A stretch of DNA of 33,540 nt from assembly GCA_903928655.1 (NCBI GenBank), contig CAIYSA010000272.1, positions 1-33,540 on the forward strand, given 5' to 3'. Both the position numbers and the translations under genes were made by a program. Source of the stretch: an uncultured Bacteroidota bacterium (GTDB lineage Bacteria > Bacteroidota > Bacteroidia > B-17B0 > Aurantibacillaceae). Of this stretch, positions 23,088 to 30,795 are shown in pieces (the first letter of the stretch is position 1; each line of letters begins with the position of its first letter). Under the pieces are notes generated by a model that was not told the DNA's origin, searched no databases, and was given only the letters and a program-made list of their open reading frames with translations.

Positions 23088-24272
23088 ATGATAACTTATC
23101 CAAGAATTACATTAAATAACGGTAAAGAATTTCCCGTATTACGCTTTCACCCCTGGATTTTTTCGGGAGCAATAAAAACCATGGATCTAAATTTAGCAGA
23201 TGGCGATATTGTAGAAATATACTCAGCTAAGGAGCAATTTTTAGGAATGGCACAATACCAAAAAGCCAGTATTTCCGCCCGTATTATCTCATTTAGTAAA
23301 CAACAAATTAATACTGAATTTTGGGCAAAAAAAATTGAAAAAGCTTTTTTATATCGCGAATTTTTAAATTTATCTAATAATCCACAAACCAACGTTTACC
23401 GTTTGGTATTTGGTGAAGGAGATGGAATGCCAGGTTTGATAATGGATTTTTACAATGGACATATTGTTTTTCAAGCACACAGCATTGGCATGCATTTATG
23501 CAGAAAAGAAATTACTAAAGCTTTAGCAATTGTTTATGGTGATGCCTTAAAAAGTGTTTATGATAAAAGTTCAGAAACATTACCAGCAAATTATGCAGCT
23601 AATGTTTCTAACGAGTATTTATTTGGAGAATTAAATGGCGATTTAGTTGTTATTGAAAACGGTGTTAAATTTTACATTGATTTTATAAACGGACAAAAAA
23701 CAGGATTCTTTATTGACCAGCGTTATAACAGAGAACTAGTAGGGAAATATAGTAAAGGAAAACGTGTATTAAATACATTTTCATATACTGGCGGCTTTTC
23801 AATGTATGCCGCGCAAAATAATTGTGAAATCGTACATTCGGTTGATTCAAGTAAAAAAGCAATTGAGTTATGTGATAAAAATGCCACCTTAAATAATGTC
23901 ACAAATCATCAAGGCTTTGCAGTTGATACTTTCGATTATTTAAAAGATGAAGGTAAAAATTATGATATCATTATTTTAGATCCACCAGCATTTGCAAAAA
24001 GTAAAAATGTTTCTCATAACGCTGTAATTGGATACAAACGGTTAAATCAAATGGCCTTACAAAATATCAAAAAAGGCGGGATTTTATTTACATTTTCGTG
24101 CTCTGGGGTAATTGACAAAGCATTATTTTATAATACTGTAACAGCAGCTGCAATTGAATCTCGCAGACATTTAAAATTATTACACACCTTATCACAACCT
24201 GCTGATCATCCAATTATTCCAAATTTTCCGGAAGGAGAATATTTAAAAGGATTGGCTTTTTATGTAGAATAA
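23088..24272 (+). CDS. rlmI: RlmI-type class I rRNA (cytosine-5) methyltransferase
   Basis: A 394-residue SAM-dependent RNA methyltransferase of the YccW/RlmI type, which in E. coli makes m5C1962 in 23S rRNA. The N-terminal PUA-like domain (about 1-75) includes RFHPWIFSGAI and ADGDIVEIYSAKEQFLG. The middle domain has VYRLVFGEGDGMPGLIMDFY. The Rossmann domain begins KTGFFIDQRYNRELV and contains motif I LNTFSYTGGFSMYAA, VHSVDSSKKAIELC, and motif IV IIILDPPAFAKSK. FTFSCSGVID follows and supplies a cysteine in the usual catalytic area. The target base is assigned only by family. It is monocistronic, divergent from gldC. Confidence 0.9.
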   Translation: MITYPRITLNNGKEFPVLRFHPWIFSGAIKTMDLNLADGDIVEIYSAKEQFLGMAQYQKASISARIISFSKQQINTEFWAKKIEKAFLYREFLNLSNNPQTNVYRLVFGEGDGMPGLIMDFYNGHIVFQAHSIGMHLCRKEITKALAIVYGDALKSVYDKSSETLPANYAANVSNEYLFGELNGDLVVIENGVKFYIDFINGQKTGFFIDQRYNRELVGKYSKGKRVLNTFSYTGGFSMYAAQNNCEIVHSVDSSKKAIELCDKNATLNNVTNHQGFAVDTFDYLKDEGKNYDIIILDPPAFAKSKNVSHNAVIGYKRLNQMALQNIKKGGILFTFSCSGVIDKALFYNTVTAAAIESRRHLKLLHTLSQPADHPIIPNFPEGEYLKGLAFYVE

Positions 24273-24337
24273 AAATTAATTTAACCTCCATTATTTAATG
24301 TTAAACGGAAATACTTTTTAAAAACAAAATCATAACT

Positions 24338-24345
24338 TAGATTTT
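24338..24345 (+). promoter_or_regulatory. Possible ABC exporter -7 box (TAGATTTT)
   Basis: TAGATTTT has one mismatch to TAnnTTTG and ends 10 bp before the ATG of the ATPase gene. Confidence 0.35.
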
Positions 24346-24355
24346 TAAATATACT

Positions 24356-25306
24356 ATGGATTCTATTTTAGAAGTAAAGCACATCAATAAACAATACGGC
24401 AATTATCAGGCATTAAAAGATGTAAGTTTGCAAATTCCTGAAAAAGCTATTTTTGGATTATTAGGTCCAAATGGGGCAGGTAAAACTTCCTTAATCCGAA
24501 TTATTAATCAAATTACTGGCCCAGATAGTGGAGAAGTGTTTTTTTGTGGCGAAAAGCTAGCGCCGAAACACGTTGATTTAATTGGCTATTTGCCTGAAGA
24601 AAGAGGCTTATACAAAAAAATGAGTGTTGGTGAACAAGTAATGTACTTGGCACAATTAAAAGGCTTAAAGAAAAATATTGCAAAAGAAAAATTAATATAT
24701 TGGTTTAAAAAATTTGAAATAGAAAGTTGGTGGGACAAAAAAGTTGAGGAACTTAGTAAAGGCATGCAGCAAAAAGTTCAATTTATTGTAACCATTTTGC
24801 ACGAACCTAAACTTTTAATTTTAGATGAACCATTTAGTGGCTTTGACCCTATTAATGCTCAACTCATTAAAAATGAAATTTTAGAGTTAAGAGAAAAAGG
24901 CTCAACTATTATTTTCTCAACCCATAATATGGGAAGCGTTGAAGAACTTTGTGATAATATTGCATTAATAAACAAAGCAGAAAAAATATTAGATGGCACA
25001 GTTAGTGACATAAGAAAAGCACACAGAAGTAATACTTTCCATATTATTTTTAAAGGAAATTTATTAGGCTTTATAAATGCTTTATGGGCAGGTGCCGAAA
25101 TACTTGAAAAAAAATCAGTCGGTGATGTGCATACACTTACTATTAAATTGCTCCGTCAAACAACGCCAAACGCTTTATTGGAAGCCGTTTTACAAAATGC
25201 GGAAATTATTTCTTTTCACGAAATTGTTCCTTCTATGAATGATATATTTATTTCAGTAGTTGAAAACAAACCAGCAGTAAATACTCAAAGTTATTTTACA
25301 GAATAA
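24356..25306 (+). CDS. ABC exporter ATP-binding subunit, NatA-like
   Basis: A 316-residue cytosolic ATPase of a two-gene ABC-2 exporter. Walker A is GPNGAGKTSL (about 38-47), the Q-loop region contains IGYLPEERGLYKKMSV, the signature is ELSKGMQQKVQ, and Walker B is LLILDEPFSGFDP. The switch histidine is in IIFSTHNM. The last 80 residues form the C-terminal extension seen in NatA-type ATPases (ending NDIFISVVE). The permease is encoded 48 bp downstream. NatA/NatB pairs export Na+ in Bacillus, but in Bacteroidota the substrate is not established, so no symbol is given. Confidence 0.9.
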   Translation: MDSILEVKHINKQYGNYQALKDVSLQIPEKAIFGLLGPNGAGKTSLIRIINQITGPDSGEVFFCGEKLAPKHVDLIGYLPEERGLYKKMSVGEQVMYLAQLKGLKKNIAKEKLIYWFKKFEIESWWDKKVEELSKGMQQKVQFIVTILHEPKLLILDEPFSGFDPINAQLIKNEILELREKGSTIIFSTHNMGSVEELCDNIALINKAEKILDGTVSDIRKAHRSNTFHIIFKGNLLGFINALWAGAEILEKKSVGDVHTLTIKLLRQTTPNALLEAVLQNAEIISFHEIVPSMNDIFISVVENKPAVNTQSYFTE

Positions 25307-25354
25307 TATCATAAACACTTATTCAAAAAAATATTAATTCATCAATTTCAACAA

Positions 25355-26698
25355 ATGAACAAGCTATTATTAATTATACAACGCGAATACTTTTCAAGAG
25401 TAAAGAAAAAGTCATTTATTTTAATGACAATTTTAGGTCCACTTCTAATGGCTGGTGTTTTAATTGTGCCCGTTTGGCTTGCCATGAGAGACAAAACAGA
25501 CCATCAAGTTTTAGTACTTGACCATAGTGGTTTATTTATTGAGAAATTAACTAATACATCTCAAATAAAATTTACTTACGGTGCTGAGTCTATAGCTAGT
25601 GCAAAACTTAAATTGAAAGATGGTCCTTTTGATTTAATTATGGAGATAAAAGGTGATGCGTTAAATGATGAAAAGACAACTCCGGTATTATATTATAAAA
25701 AACAACCAGGTATTAGTACTGAGCAATATATTACCAATCAAATGGAAAATATTTTGTTTGATTACCGCTTACAAGGTGATAGTATTGATATTAGAAAAAT
25801 AGACAAAGCCCGCAGACAAGTGCAATTATTGACTTTAAAAGTAACTGAAAATGGCACTGATGAAAAAACGAATACCGAAGTGAATATGGCTATTGGTTTT
25901 GGATGTGCAATTGCAATTTATTTTATGATTTTTCTTTATGGCTCACAAGTGATGCGTGGCGTTATTGAAGAGAAATCAAACCGTATAGTGGAAGTAATTA
26001 TTTCATCAGTTAAACCTTTTCAATTAATGTTGGGTAAAATTTTAGGAGTTGCCCTCGTTGGATTAACTCAATTTATTTTATGGATTATTTTAACACTCGT
26101 GCTTCAAACCGCTATTACAAAATTTCTTTTTAAAGATGAAATTGCTGATAAGGTGAAACAAAATTCACAAATTGAAAAAGTGATGAAAAATGATTTAACG
26201 GCAGATATTACAACATTAGAGAAAGTTGAAACACCTAATGAAGCCATTGCATTATTTAATGATTTAGACAAGGTTAATTTCAGTCAAATAATTATTTGCT
26301 TCGCATTTTTCTTTTTATTTGGATATTTATTATACGCAGCTTTATTTGCCGCCATCGGTTCTGCTGTAGATAATGAAGCCGACACCCAACAATTTATTTT
26401 ACCGGTTACTATTCCACTTATTTTAAGTTTCATCATTGCACAAAACATCATTAAAGATCCAGATAGCAGTATGGCACAATTCTTTTCAATTTTTCCACTA
26501 ACTTCCCCAATTGTAATGATGGTGCGTTTACCATTTGGAGTGCCAATGTGGGAACTATTATTATCAATGTTTATGCTCATTATTGGGTTCTTATTTTTCA
26601 CTTGGTTAGCAGGTAAAATCTATAGAACAGGCATTTTGATGTATGGAAAAAAAACAACTTGGAAAGAACTTGGGAAATGGTTATTTTATAAAGGATAA
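25355..26698 (+). CDS. ABC-2 type permease, NatB-like
   Basis: A 447-residue inner-membrane permease paired with the upstream ATPase. TM1 is about residues 22-44 (FILMTILGPLLMAGVLIVPV). A large extracytoplasmic domain of about 140 residues follows, then a cluster of five further TM helices from about residue 175 to 430. The signature GSQVMRGVIEEKSNRIVEVIISSVKP at the TM2 exit, where the transmembrane and ATPase subunits meet, is typical of NatB and related ABC-2 permeases (quoted as GSQVMRGVIEEKSNR and IVEVIISSVKP). A hydrophilic insertion of about 45 residues between TM3 and TM4 (DEIADKVKQNSQIEK...) is a feature of this subgroup. The exported substrate is unknown. Confidence 0.88.
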   Translation: MNKLLLIIQREYFSRVKKKSFILMTILGPLLMAGVLIVPVWLAMRDKTDHQVLVLDHSGLFIEKLTNTSQIKFTYGAESIASAKLKLKDGPFDLIMEIKGDALNDEKTTPVLYYKKQPGISTEQYITNQMENILFDYRLQGDSIDIRKIDKARRQVQLLTLKVTENGTDEKTNTEVNMAIGFGCAIAIYFMIFLYGSQVMRGVIEEKSNRIVEVIISSVKPFQLMLGKILGVALVGLTQFILWIILTLVLQTAITKFLFKDEIADKVKQNSQIEKVMKNDLTADITTLEKVETPNEAIALFNDLDKVNFSQIIICFAFFFLFGYLLYAALFAAIGSAVDNEADTQQFILPVTIPLILSFIIAQNIIKDPDSSMAQFFSIFPLTSPIVMMVRLPFGVPMWELLLSMFMLIIGFLFFTWLAGKIYRTGILMYGKKTTWKELGKWLFYKG

Positions 26699-26832
26699 TA
26701 AGTTTTAAGTCAGCGCAATAATTCGAGGTCATTTTTAAAAAAAATGAGTTAAATAAAAGTATTCAACTTTTAAAATTGAATAAAAACTATTATTTAATCA
26801 ATCAAAACTATATTTTTTAAGTGGTATTTTCA

Positions 26833-26840
26833 TATATTCG
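26833..26840 (+). promoter_or_regulatory. Putative -7 box (TATATTCG) for the double-ATPase ABC gene
   Basis: TATATTCG differs from TAnnTTTG only in the seventh base and ends 12 bp before the ATG. Same TTCG variant as at pyk and lgt. Confidence 0.45.
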
Positions 26841-26852
26841 TAATGCATTATT

Positions 26853-28667
26853 ATGGAAAAAGAAATACTCCTACAAGTAAAAAATTTAGTTACAGAATTT
26901 AAATCTGATGGTGAATTAATAAAAGCAGTAAATGACATATCATTTACACTTCATAAAGGAGAAACTATTGGAATTGTAGGAGAAAGTGGTTCAGGAAAAT
27001 CTGTTACCTCATTATCAATTATGCAATTAATACCAAATCCTCCTGGTAGAATTTCTGGTGGCGAAATTTTATATCACTCCAAAAATGATGGCATAAAAAA
27101 CTTACGTTCCATTCCTAGTAAACAGATGCGTTCATTTAGAGGAAATGAAATTGCAATGATTTTTCAAGAACCTATGACTAGTTTAAACCCAGTATATACC
27201 TGTGGTAGTCAAGTTATGGAGGTAATAGTTTTACATCAAAAAATTAGTAAAAAAGACGCTAAATTAAAAACCATTGCATTATTCGAACAAGTACAATTAC
27301 CTGATCCTGCGAGAATTTTTGATTCTTATCCTCACCAAATTTCTGGTGGACAAAAACAAAGGGTAATGATTGCGATGGCAATGAGTTGCAACCCTAGAAT
27401 TTTAATTGCGGATGAACCAACAACTGCATTAGATGTTACTGTGCAAAAAACGATATTAGATTTAATGCTACAATTGCAAAAAGAGCAAGATATGGGCATT
27501 ATGTTTATTACTCATGATTTAGGTGTAATAGCTGAATTAGCTGATAAAGTAATGGTAATGTATAAGGGAAAAGTTGTAGAACAAGGCCCTGTACTCGAAA
27601 TATTTTCGAATCCAAAACATCCATACACAAAAAGTTTACTTGCCTGCCGTCCGCCATTAGATAAACGAATAATGCGTTTACCGGTATCATCGGATTTTAT
27701 GAAAACTGATGAGTCAGGTAATATGATTGAAATAGCTAAAACAGTTAGCGAAGCAATCAATAGTGTTATTGTAACAAGAGAACAACGATTTTTAGAACAT
27801 AGAGAATTATATAGCCGTTCAAAAATATTAGAATTACAAAATATTAAAACCTATTTTCCTAAAAATAAAGGTTTCTTTGGAAAAGCAACAGAATGGATTA
27901 AGGCCGTTGATGATGTTTCATTTGATGTTTATGAAGGCGAAACTCTTGGTTTAGTTGGTGAAAGTGGTTGTGGAAAAACAACTTTAGGAAGAACGATATT
28001 AAGATTAAATGAACCAAGCAATGGTAAAATATTTTTTGAAAGAAAAGATTTATTGCGAATGGAGCAAGAAGAAATGAGACACTTAAGAAAAGATATGCAA
28101 ATTATCTTTCAAGACCCATACTCATCTCTTAACCCAAGAATTACAATAGGCGAAGCTATTATGGAACCAATGCAAGTACATAATGTATTAAGCAATAATA
28201 AGCAACGCAAAGAAAAAGTTTATGAATTATTGAAAAAAGTTGGTTTAGAAGAAAAACAATTTAATAGATATCCGCATGAATTTAGTGGTGGACAAAGGCA
28301 GCGAATATGTATTGCTAGAGCACTATCACTAAATCCGAAATTTATAATTTGTGATGAAAGTGTAAGTGCATTAGATGTTTCGGTGCAAGCGCAAGTTTTA
28401 AATTTATTAAATGATTTAAAAAGAGAATTTAAGTTTACATACATATTTATTTCTCACGATTTAAGTGTGGTTAAATTTATGAGTGATAGAATGGCTGTAA
28501 TGAAAAGCGGTAAAATTGTTGAGTTAGGCGACGCTGATTTAATATATATGAAACCACAAACGGAATACACTAAAAAATTAATAAGTGCAATCCCAAAAGG
28601 GCAATTAGAGGACATTGAAGCTAGTATAGAAAAAAAGAAACGTTTTGAAATTCCAACAACTTTCTAA
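26853..28667 (+). CDS. Oligopeptide/dipeptide ABC transporter, fused double ATP-binding protein
   Basis: A 604-residue cytosolic protein holding two complete ATPase domains of the Opp/Dpp type (DppD-DppF, or YejF/GsiA-like). Domain 1 (about 5-270) has Walker A GESGSGKSVTS, Q-loop IFQEPMTSLNPV, signature ISGGQKQRVMIAMA, Walker B ILIADEPTTALDV, and the Opp-type C-terminal NPKHPYTKSLLACRPP. Domain 2 (about 325-590) has GESGCGKTTLGR, IFQDPYSSLNPR, FSGGQRQRICIARAL, FIICDESVSALDV and a second PQTEYTKKLISAIP. It would power uptake of peptides or related solutes. No permease or binding protein is adjacent in this window, so it must work with subunits encoded elsewhere. The next gene starts directly after its stop codon. 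Confidence 0.92.
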   Translation: MEKEILLQVKNLVTEFKSDGELIKAVNDISFTLHKGETIGIVGESGSGKSVTSLSIMQLIPNPPGRISGGEILYHSKNDGIKNLRSIPSKQMRSFRGNEIAMIFQEPMTSLNPVYTCGSQVMEVIVLHQKISKKDAKLKTIALFEQVQLPDPARIFDSYPHQISGGQKQRVMIAMAMSCNPRILIADEPTTALDVTVQKTILDLMLQLQKEQDMGIMFITHDLGVIAELADKVMVMYKGKVVEQGPVLEIFSNPKHPYTKSLLACRPPLDKRIMRLPVSSDFMKTDESGNMIEIAKTVSEAINSVIVTREQRFLEHRELYSRSKILELQNIKTYFPKNKGFFGKATEWIKAVDDVSFDVYEGETLGLVGESGCGKTTLGRTILRLNEPSNGKIFFERKDLLRMEQEEMRHLRKDMQIIFQDPYSSLNPRITIGEAIMEPMQVHNVLSNNKQRKEKVYELLKKVGLEEKQFNRYPHEFSGGQRQRICIARALSLNPKFIICDESVSALDVSVQAQVLNLLNDLKREFKFTYIFISHDLSVVKFMSDRMAVMKSGKIVELGDADLIYMKPQTEYTKKLISAIPKGQLEDIEASIEKKKRFEIPTTF

Positions 28668-29288
28668 ATGTTTGATTTCCTTAAACAGCTTACAAATCCC
28701 GAAAGCATTATACATTATGGAGGTTTGTGGTTATTACTTTTTGTAGTATTTGCTGAAACAGGTTTATTTATTGGATTTTTTTTACCAGGTGATTCACTTA
28801 TTTTTATTTCCGGATTATTATGTGCTACTAAACCACACTTATTAAACATATCAATTTTTTGGTTAATTATTTTATTAATTAGTTCAGCAGTTATAGGAAA
28901 TATCGTTGGCTATTGGTTTGGAAAAAAAACCGGAGAAAATTTATTTCAGAAAAAAGACACCTTTTTATTTAAAAAAAAACATTTAGAAACAACGAAACTA
29001 TTTTATGAAAAACATGGCGGAACAGCACTGATTTTTGGGCGTTTTCTTCCAATTATCAGAACCTTTGCACCAATATTAGCAGGAGTTATAAAAGTAGAAT
29101 TCAAACTCTTTATGATTTATAATATTGCTGGAGCTTCTTTATGGATTATCTCCTTGACCAGTATTGCCTTTTTTTTAGGAATAGAATTTCCACAAACCGA
29201 AAAATATATTGGCTATATCGTTATTGGATTAATAATTATTACAACTATACCAGTATTAATTACCTACTTAAAAAATCGTAAAAAATAG
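28668..29288 (+). CDS. DedA family membrane protein
   Basis: A 206-residue integral membrane protein of the DedA/VTT (SNARE-associated) family. Members flip lipids or help maintain membrane lipid asymmetry and proton homeostasis. Visible hallmarks are the re-entrant-loop motif AETGLFIGFFLPGDSLIFISG, quoted in parts as AETGLFIGFFLPGDS, the GNIVGYWFGKKTGE segment, and KHGGTALIFGRFLPIIRTFAP with the conserved F/G-x-R-x-x-P arginine. About five hydrophobic segments are present. The ATG immediately follows the TAA of the ABC gene (zero spacing), so translation is probably coupled. A role related to the transporter cannot be inferred from that alone. Confidence 0.93.
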   Translation: MFDFLKQLTNPESIIHYGGLWLLLFVVFAETGLFIGFFLPGDSLIFISGLLCATKPHLLNISIFWLIILLISSAVIGNIVGYWFGKKTGENLFQKKDTFLFKKKHLETTKLFYEKHGGTALIFGRFLPIIRTFAPILAGVIKVEFKLFMIYNIAGASLWIISLTSIAFFLGIEFPQTEKYIGYIVIGLIIITTIPVLITYLKNRKK

Positions 29289-29310
29289 AATATATTTTAA
29301 TCAAACTATT

Positions 29311-29318
29311 TATATTTA
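29311..29318 (+). promoter_or_regulatory. Putative -7 box (TATATTTA) for the RmlD-like gene
   Basis: One mismatch to TAnnTTTG, ending 3 bp before the ATG at 29322, so any transcript from it would be leaderless. Confidence 0.4.
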
Positions 29319-29321
29319 CTC

Positions 29322-30254
29322 ATGAAAAAAATATTAATTACAGGCTCTAATGGTTTATTAGGACAAAAGTTAGTTTACAATCTTAGAAACCATGCTTCCA
29401 TTACGTGCATTGCCACTGCAAGAGGCACTAACCGATTAGTTAAAACGGATGGTTATTTATATGAAGAATTAGATATTACCAATTTACAAAATGTAAGCGA
29501 TGTGTTTACGAAACATAAGCCTGATGTTGTTATCAATACAGCAGCTATGACAAATGTTGATGCCTGTGAAACAGAAAAAGAAGCGTGTTGGTTATTAAAT
29601 GTTACAGCCGTTGAAAATCAAGTGAAGACTTTAGAAAAACTTAAAACAGAAGATTCAAATTACCAACCACAATTTATTCATTTATCAACTGATTTTATTT
29701 TTGATGGAACGCATGGACCATTAGATGAAGATGAAATTCCAAATCCCCAAAGCTATTATGCTGAAAGTAAATTAGCGGCAGAAAAAATTGTACAAGCCAG
29801 CACTTTGCATTGGGCTATTGCACGTACCGTATTAGTTTACGGTATTGTTGATAGCATGAGCCGAAGCAATATTGTGTTATGGGTAAAACAAAATTTAGAG
29901 CAAGGCAAAGTTATTAATGTTGTTGATGATCAATTTAGAACCCCTACTCTGGCAGAAGATTTAGCAGATGGTTGCCTTTTAATTGCAGAAAAAAATGCAC
30001 AAGGCATTTATAATATTTCTGGTAAAGATTTTTTAAGCATTTTAGAATTAGCACATTTAGTAGCTGACTATTATAAATTAGATAAATCATTAATTAAACC
30101 ATCAAAATCGGCAGATATTAAACAACCTGCAAAACGCCCACCAATTACAGGTTTCATTATTGACAAAGCAAAAAAAGAATTAGGCTATAACCCAAAAAGT
30201 TTTACAGAAGGCATTATGTTTTTAGAAAAACAAATTGCTGAAATGGGGAAATAA
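29322..30254 (+). CDS. NAD(P)-dependent sugar reductase, RmlD-like (extended SDR)
   Basis: A 310-residue cytosolic Rossmann-fold enzyme of the dTDP-4-dehydrorhamnose reductase group. The cofactor loop is ILITGSNGLLGQKLV (4-18). ELDITNLQNV and KPDVVINTAAMTNVDACE are the family's second and third motifs. FIHLSTDFIFDGTHGP precedes the catalytic YYAESKLAAEKIV (Tyr-x-x-x-Lys). RTVLVYG and the substrate loop DQFRTPTLAEDLADG follow. It probably reduces a nucleotide-linked keto-sugar for surface polysaccharide, but no rmlA/B/C genes are nearby. A stand-alone role in another pathway is possible, so the symbol is withheld. Confidence 0.85.
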   Translation: MKKILITGSNGLLGQKLVYNLRNHASITCIATARGTNRLVKTDGYLYEELDITNLQNVSDVFTKHKPDVVINTAAMTNVDACETEKEACWLLNVTAVENQVKTLEKLKTEDSNYQPQFIHLSTDFIFDGTHGPLDEDEIPNPQSYYAESKLAAEKIVQASTLHWAIARTVLVYGIVDSMSRSNIVLWVKQNLEQGKVINVVDDQFRTPTLAEDLADGCLLIAEKNAQGIYNISGKDFLSILELAHLVADYYKLDKSLIKPSKSADIKQPAKRPPITGFIIDKAKKELGYNPKSFTEGIMFLEKQIAEMGK

Positions 30255-30340
30255 CATTTGTTTTCTTTTTATAAATATGTAGTTGGAGGTATCACGAATT
30301 TGAGCAATATTAAAGAACATTATATCAAATATAATAAGTC

Positions 30341-30718
30341 ATGAAAAAGAATAAGCTAGAATTATTAATACTATTTATAATTTCAATAGGCTTATCTATT
30401 TTATTGCCAAACTTTTTTAAGCAGAAATCGACAATTGCTATTCCAAATATTGTTGATTTAGCTATATGGACAATTGCATTTTTTTTAATACTTTTTGTTG
30501 TTTACTTTTCATCTAAACCAAAAGATAAAGAGCATTCTCTAAGAATACCAAATGGAACGCATGAGCTATATAATGAAAGTAATCAAATTACAAAAAAAGG
30601 GTATTTTGAAGGAGGTAAAATCTACAATGGGTCTATATATGTTTATAAAAAAGATGGAACTCTTTCGCATATCGAAAAAATAAAAGATGGAATCAATATA
30701 GGAAATTCTGCATTATAA
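30341..30718 (+). CDS. Small two-TM protein with YwqK/MORN-like C-terminus
   Basis: A 125-residue protein. Two hydrophobic segments (about 6-24, LELLILFIISIGLSILLPN; and about 40-62) are followed by a soluble tail (65-125). The tail reads GTHELYNESNQITKKGYFEG, then GKIYNGSIYVYKKDGTLSHI, an alternation of Gly, Tyr and Asp-Gly turns like the YwqK/MORN-type repeats. Such repeats form beta-hairpins that often bind lipids or partners; nothing more specific can be said. The gene stands alone between two differently oriented neighbours. Confidence 0.6.
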   Translation: MKKNKLELLILFIISIGLSILLPNFFKQKSTIAIPNIVDLAIWTIAFFLILFVVYFSSKPKDKEHSLRIPNGTHELYNESNQITKKGYFEGGKIYNGSIYVYKKDGTLSHIEKIKDGINIGNSAL

Positions 30719-30732
30719 TAAGAATTAGCGTA

Positions 30733-30761
30733 TCTCGTCCTTATTGCAAACGAGGACGAGA
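30733..30761. repeat. Hairpin repeat, left copy of the 17-nt inverted pair flanking the receptor gene
   Basis: TCTCGTCCT (30733-30741) pairs with AGGACGAGA (30753-30761). The 17-mer TTGCAAACGAGGACGAG (30744-30760) is the exact reverse complement of 33463-33479. It lies just past the stop of the receptor gene and past the stop of the convergent small gene, so it may also end transcripts from both sides. Confidence 0.7.
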
Positions 30762-30795
30762 GAGGGTATGGTATTTGTGTAGAACAGTATTAGAA

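Noticed and set aside
26730-26782. CATTTTT/AAAAATG and TATTCAA/TTGAATA inverted repeats after the NatB-like gene as terminators
   Set aside because: Stems are almost all A-T and no T-run follows; in DNA this AT-rich such palindromes are expected by chance.
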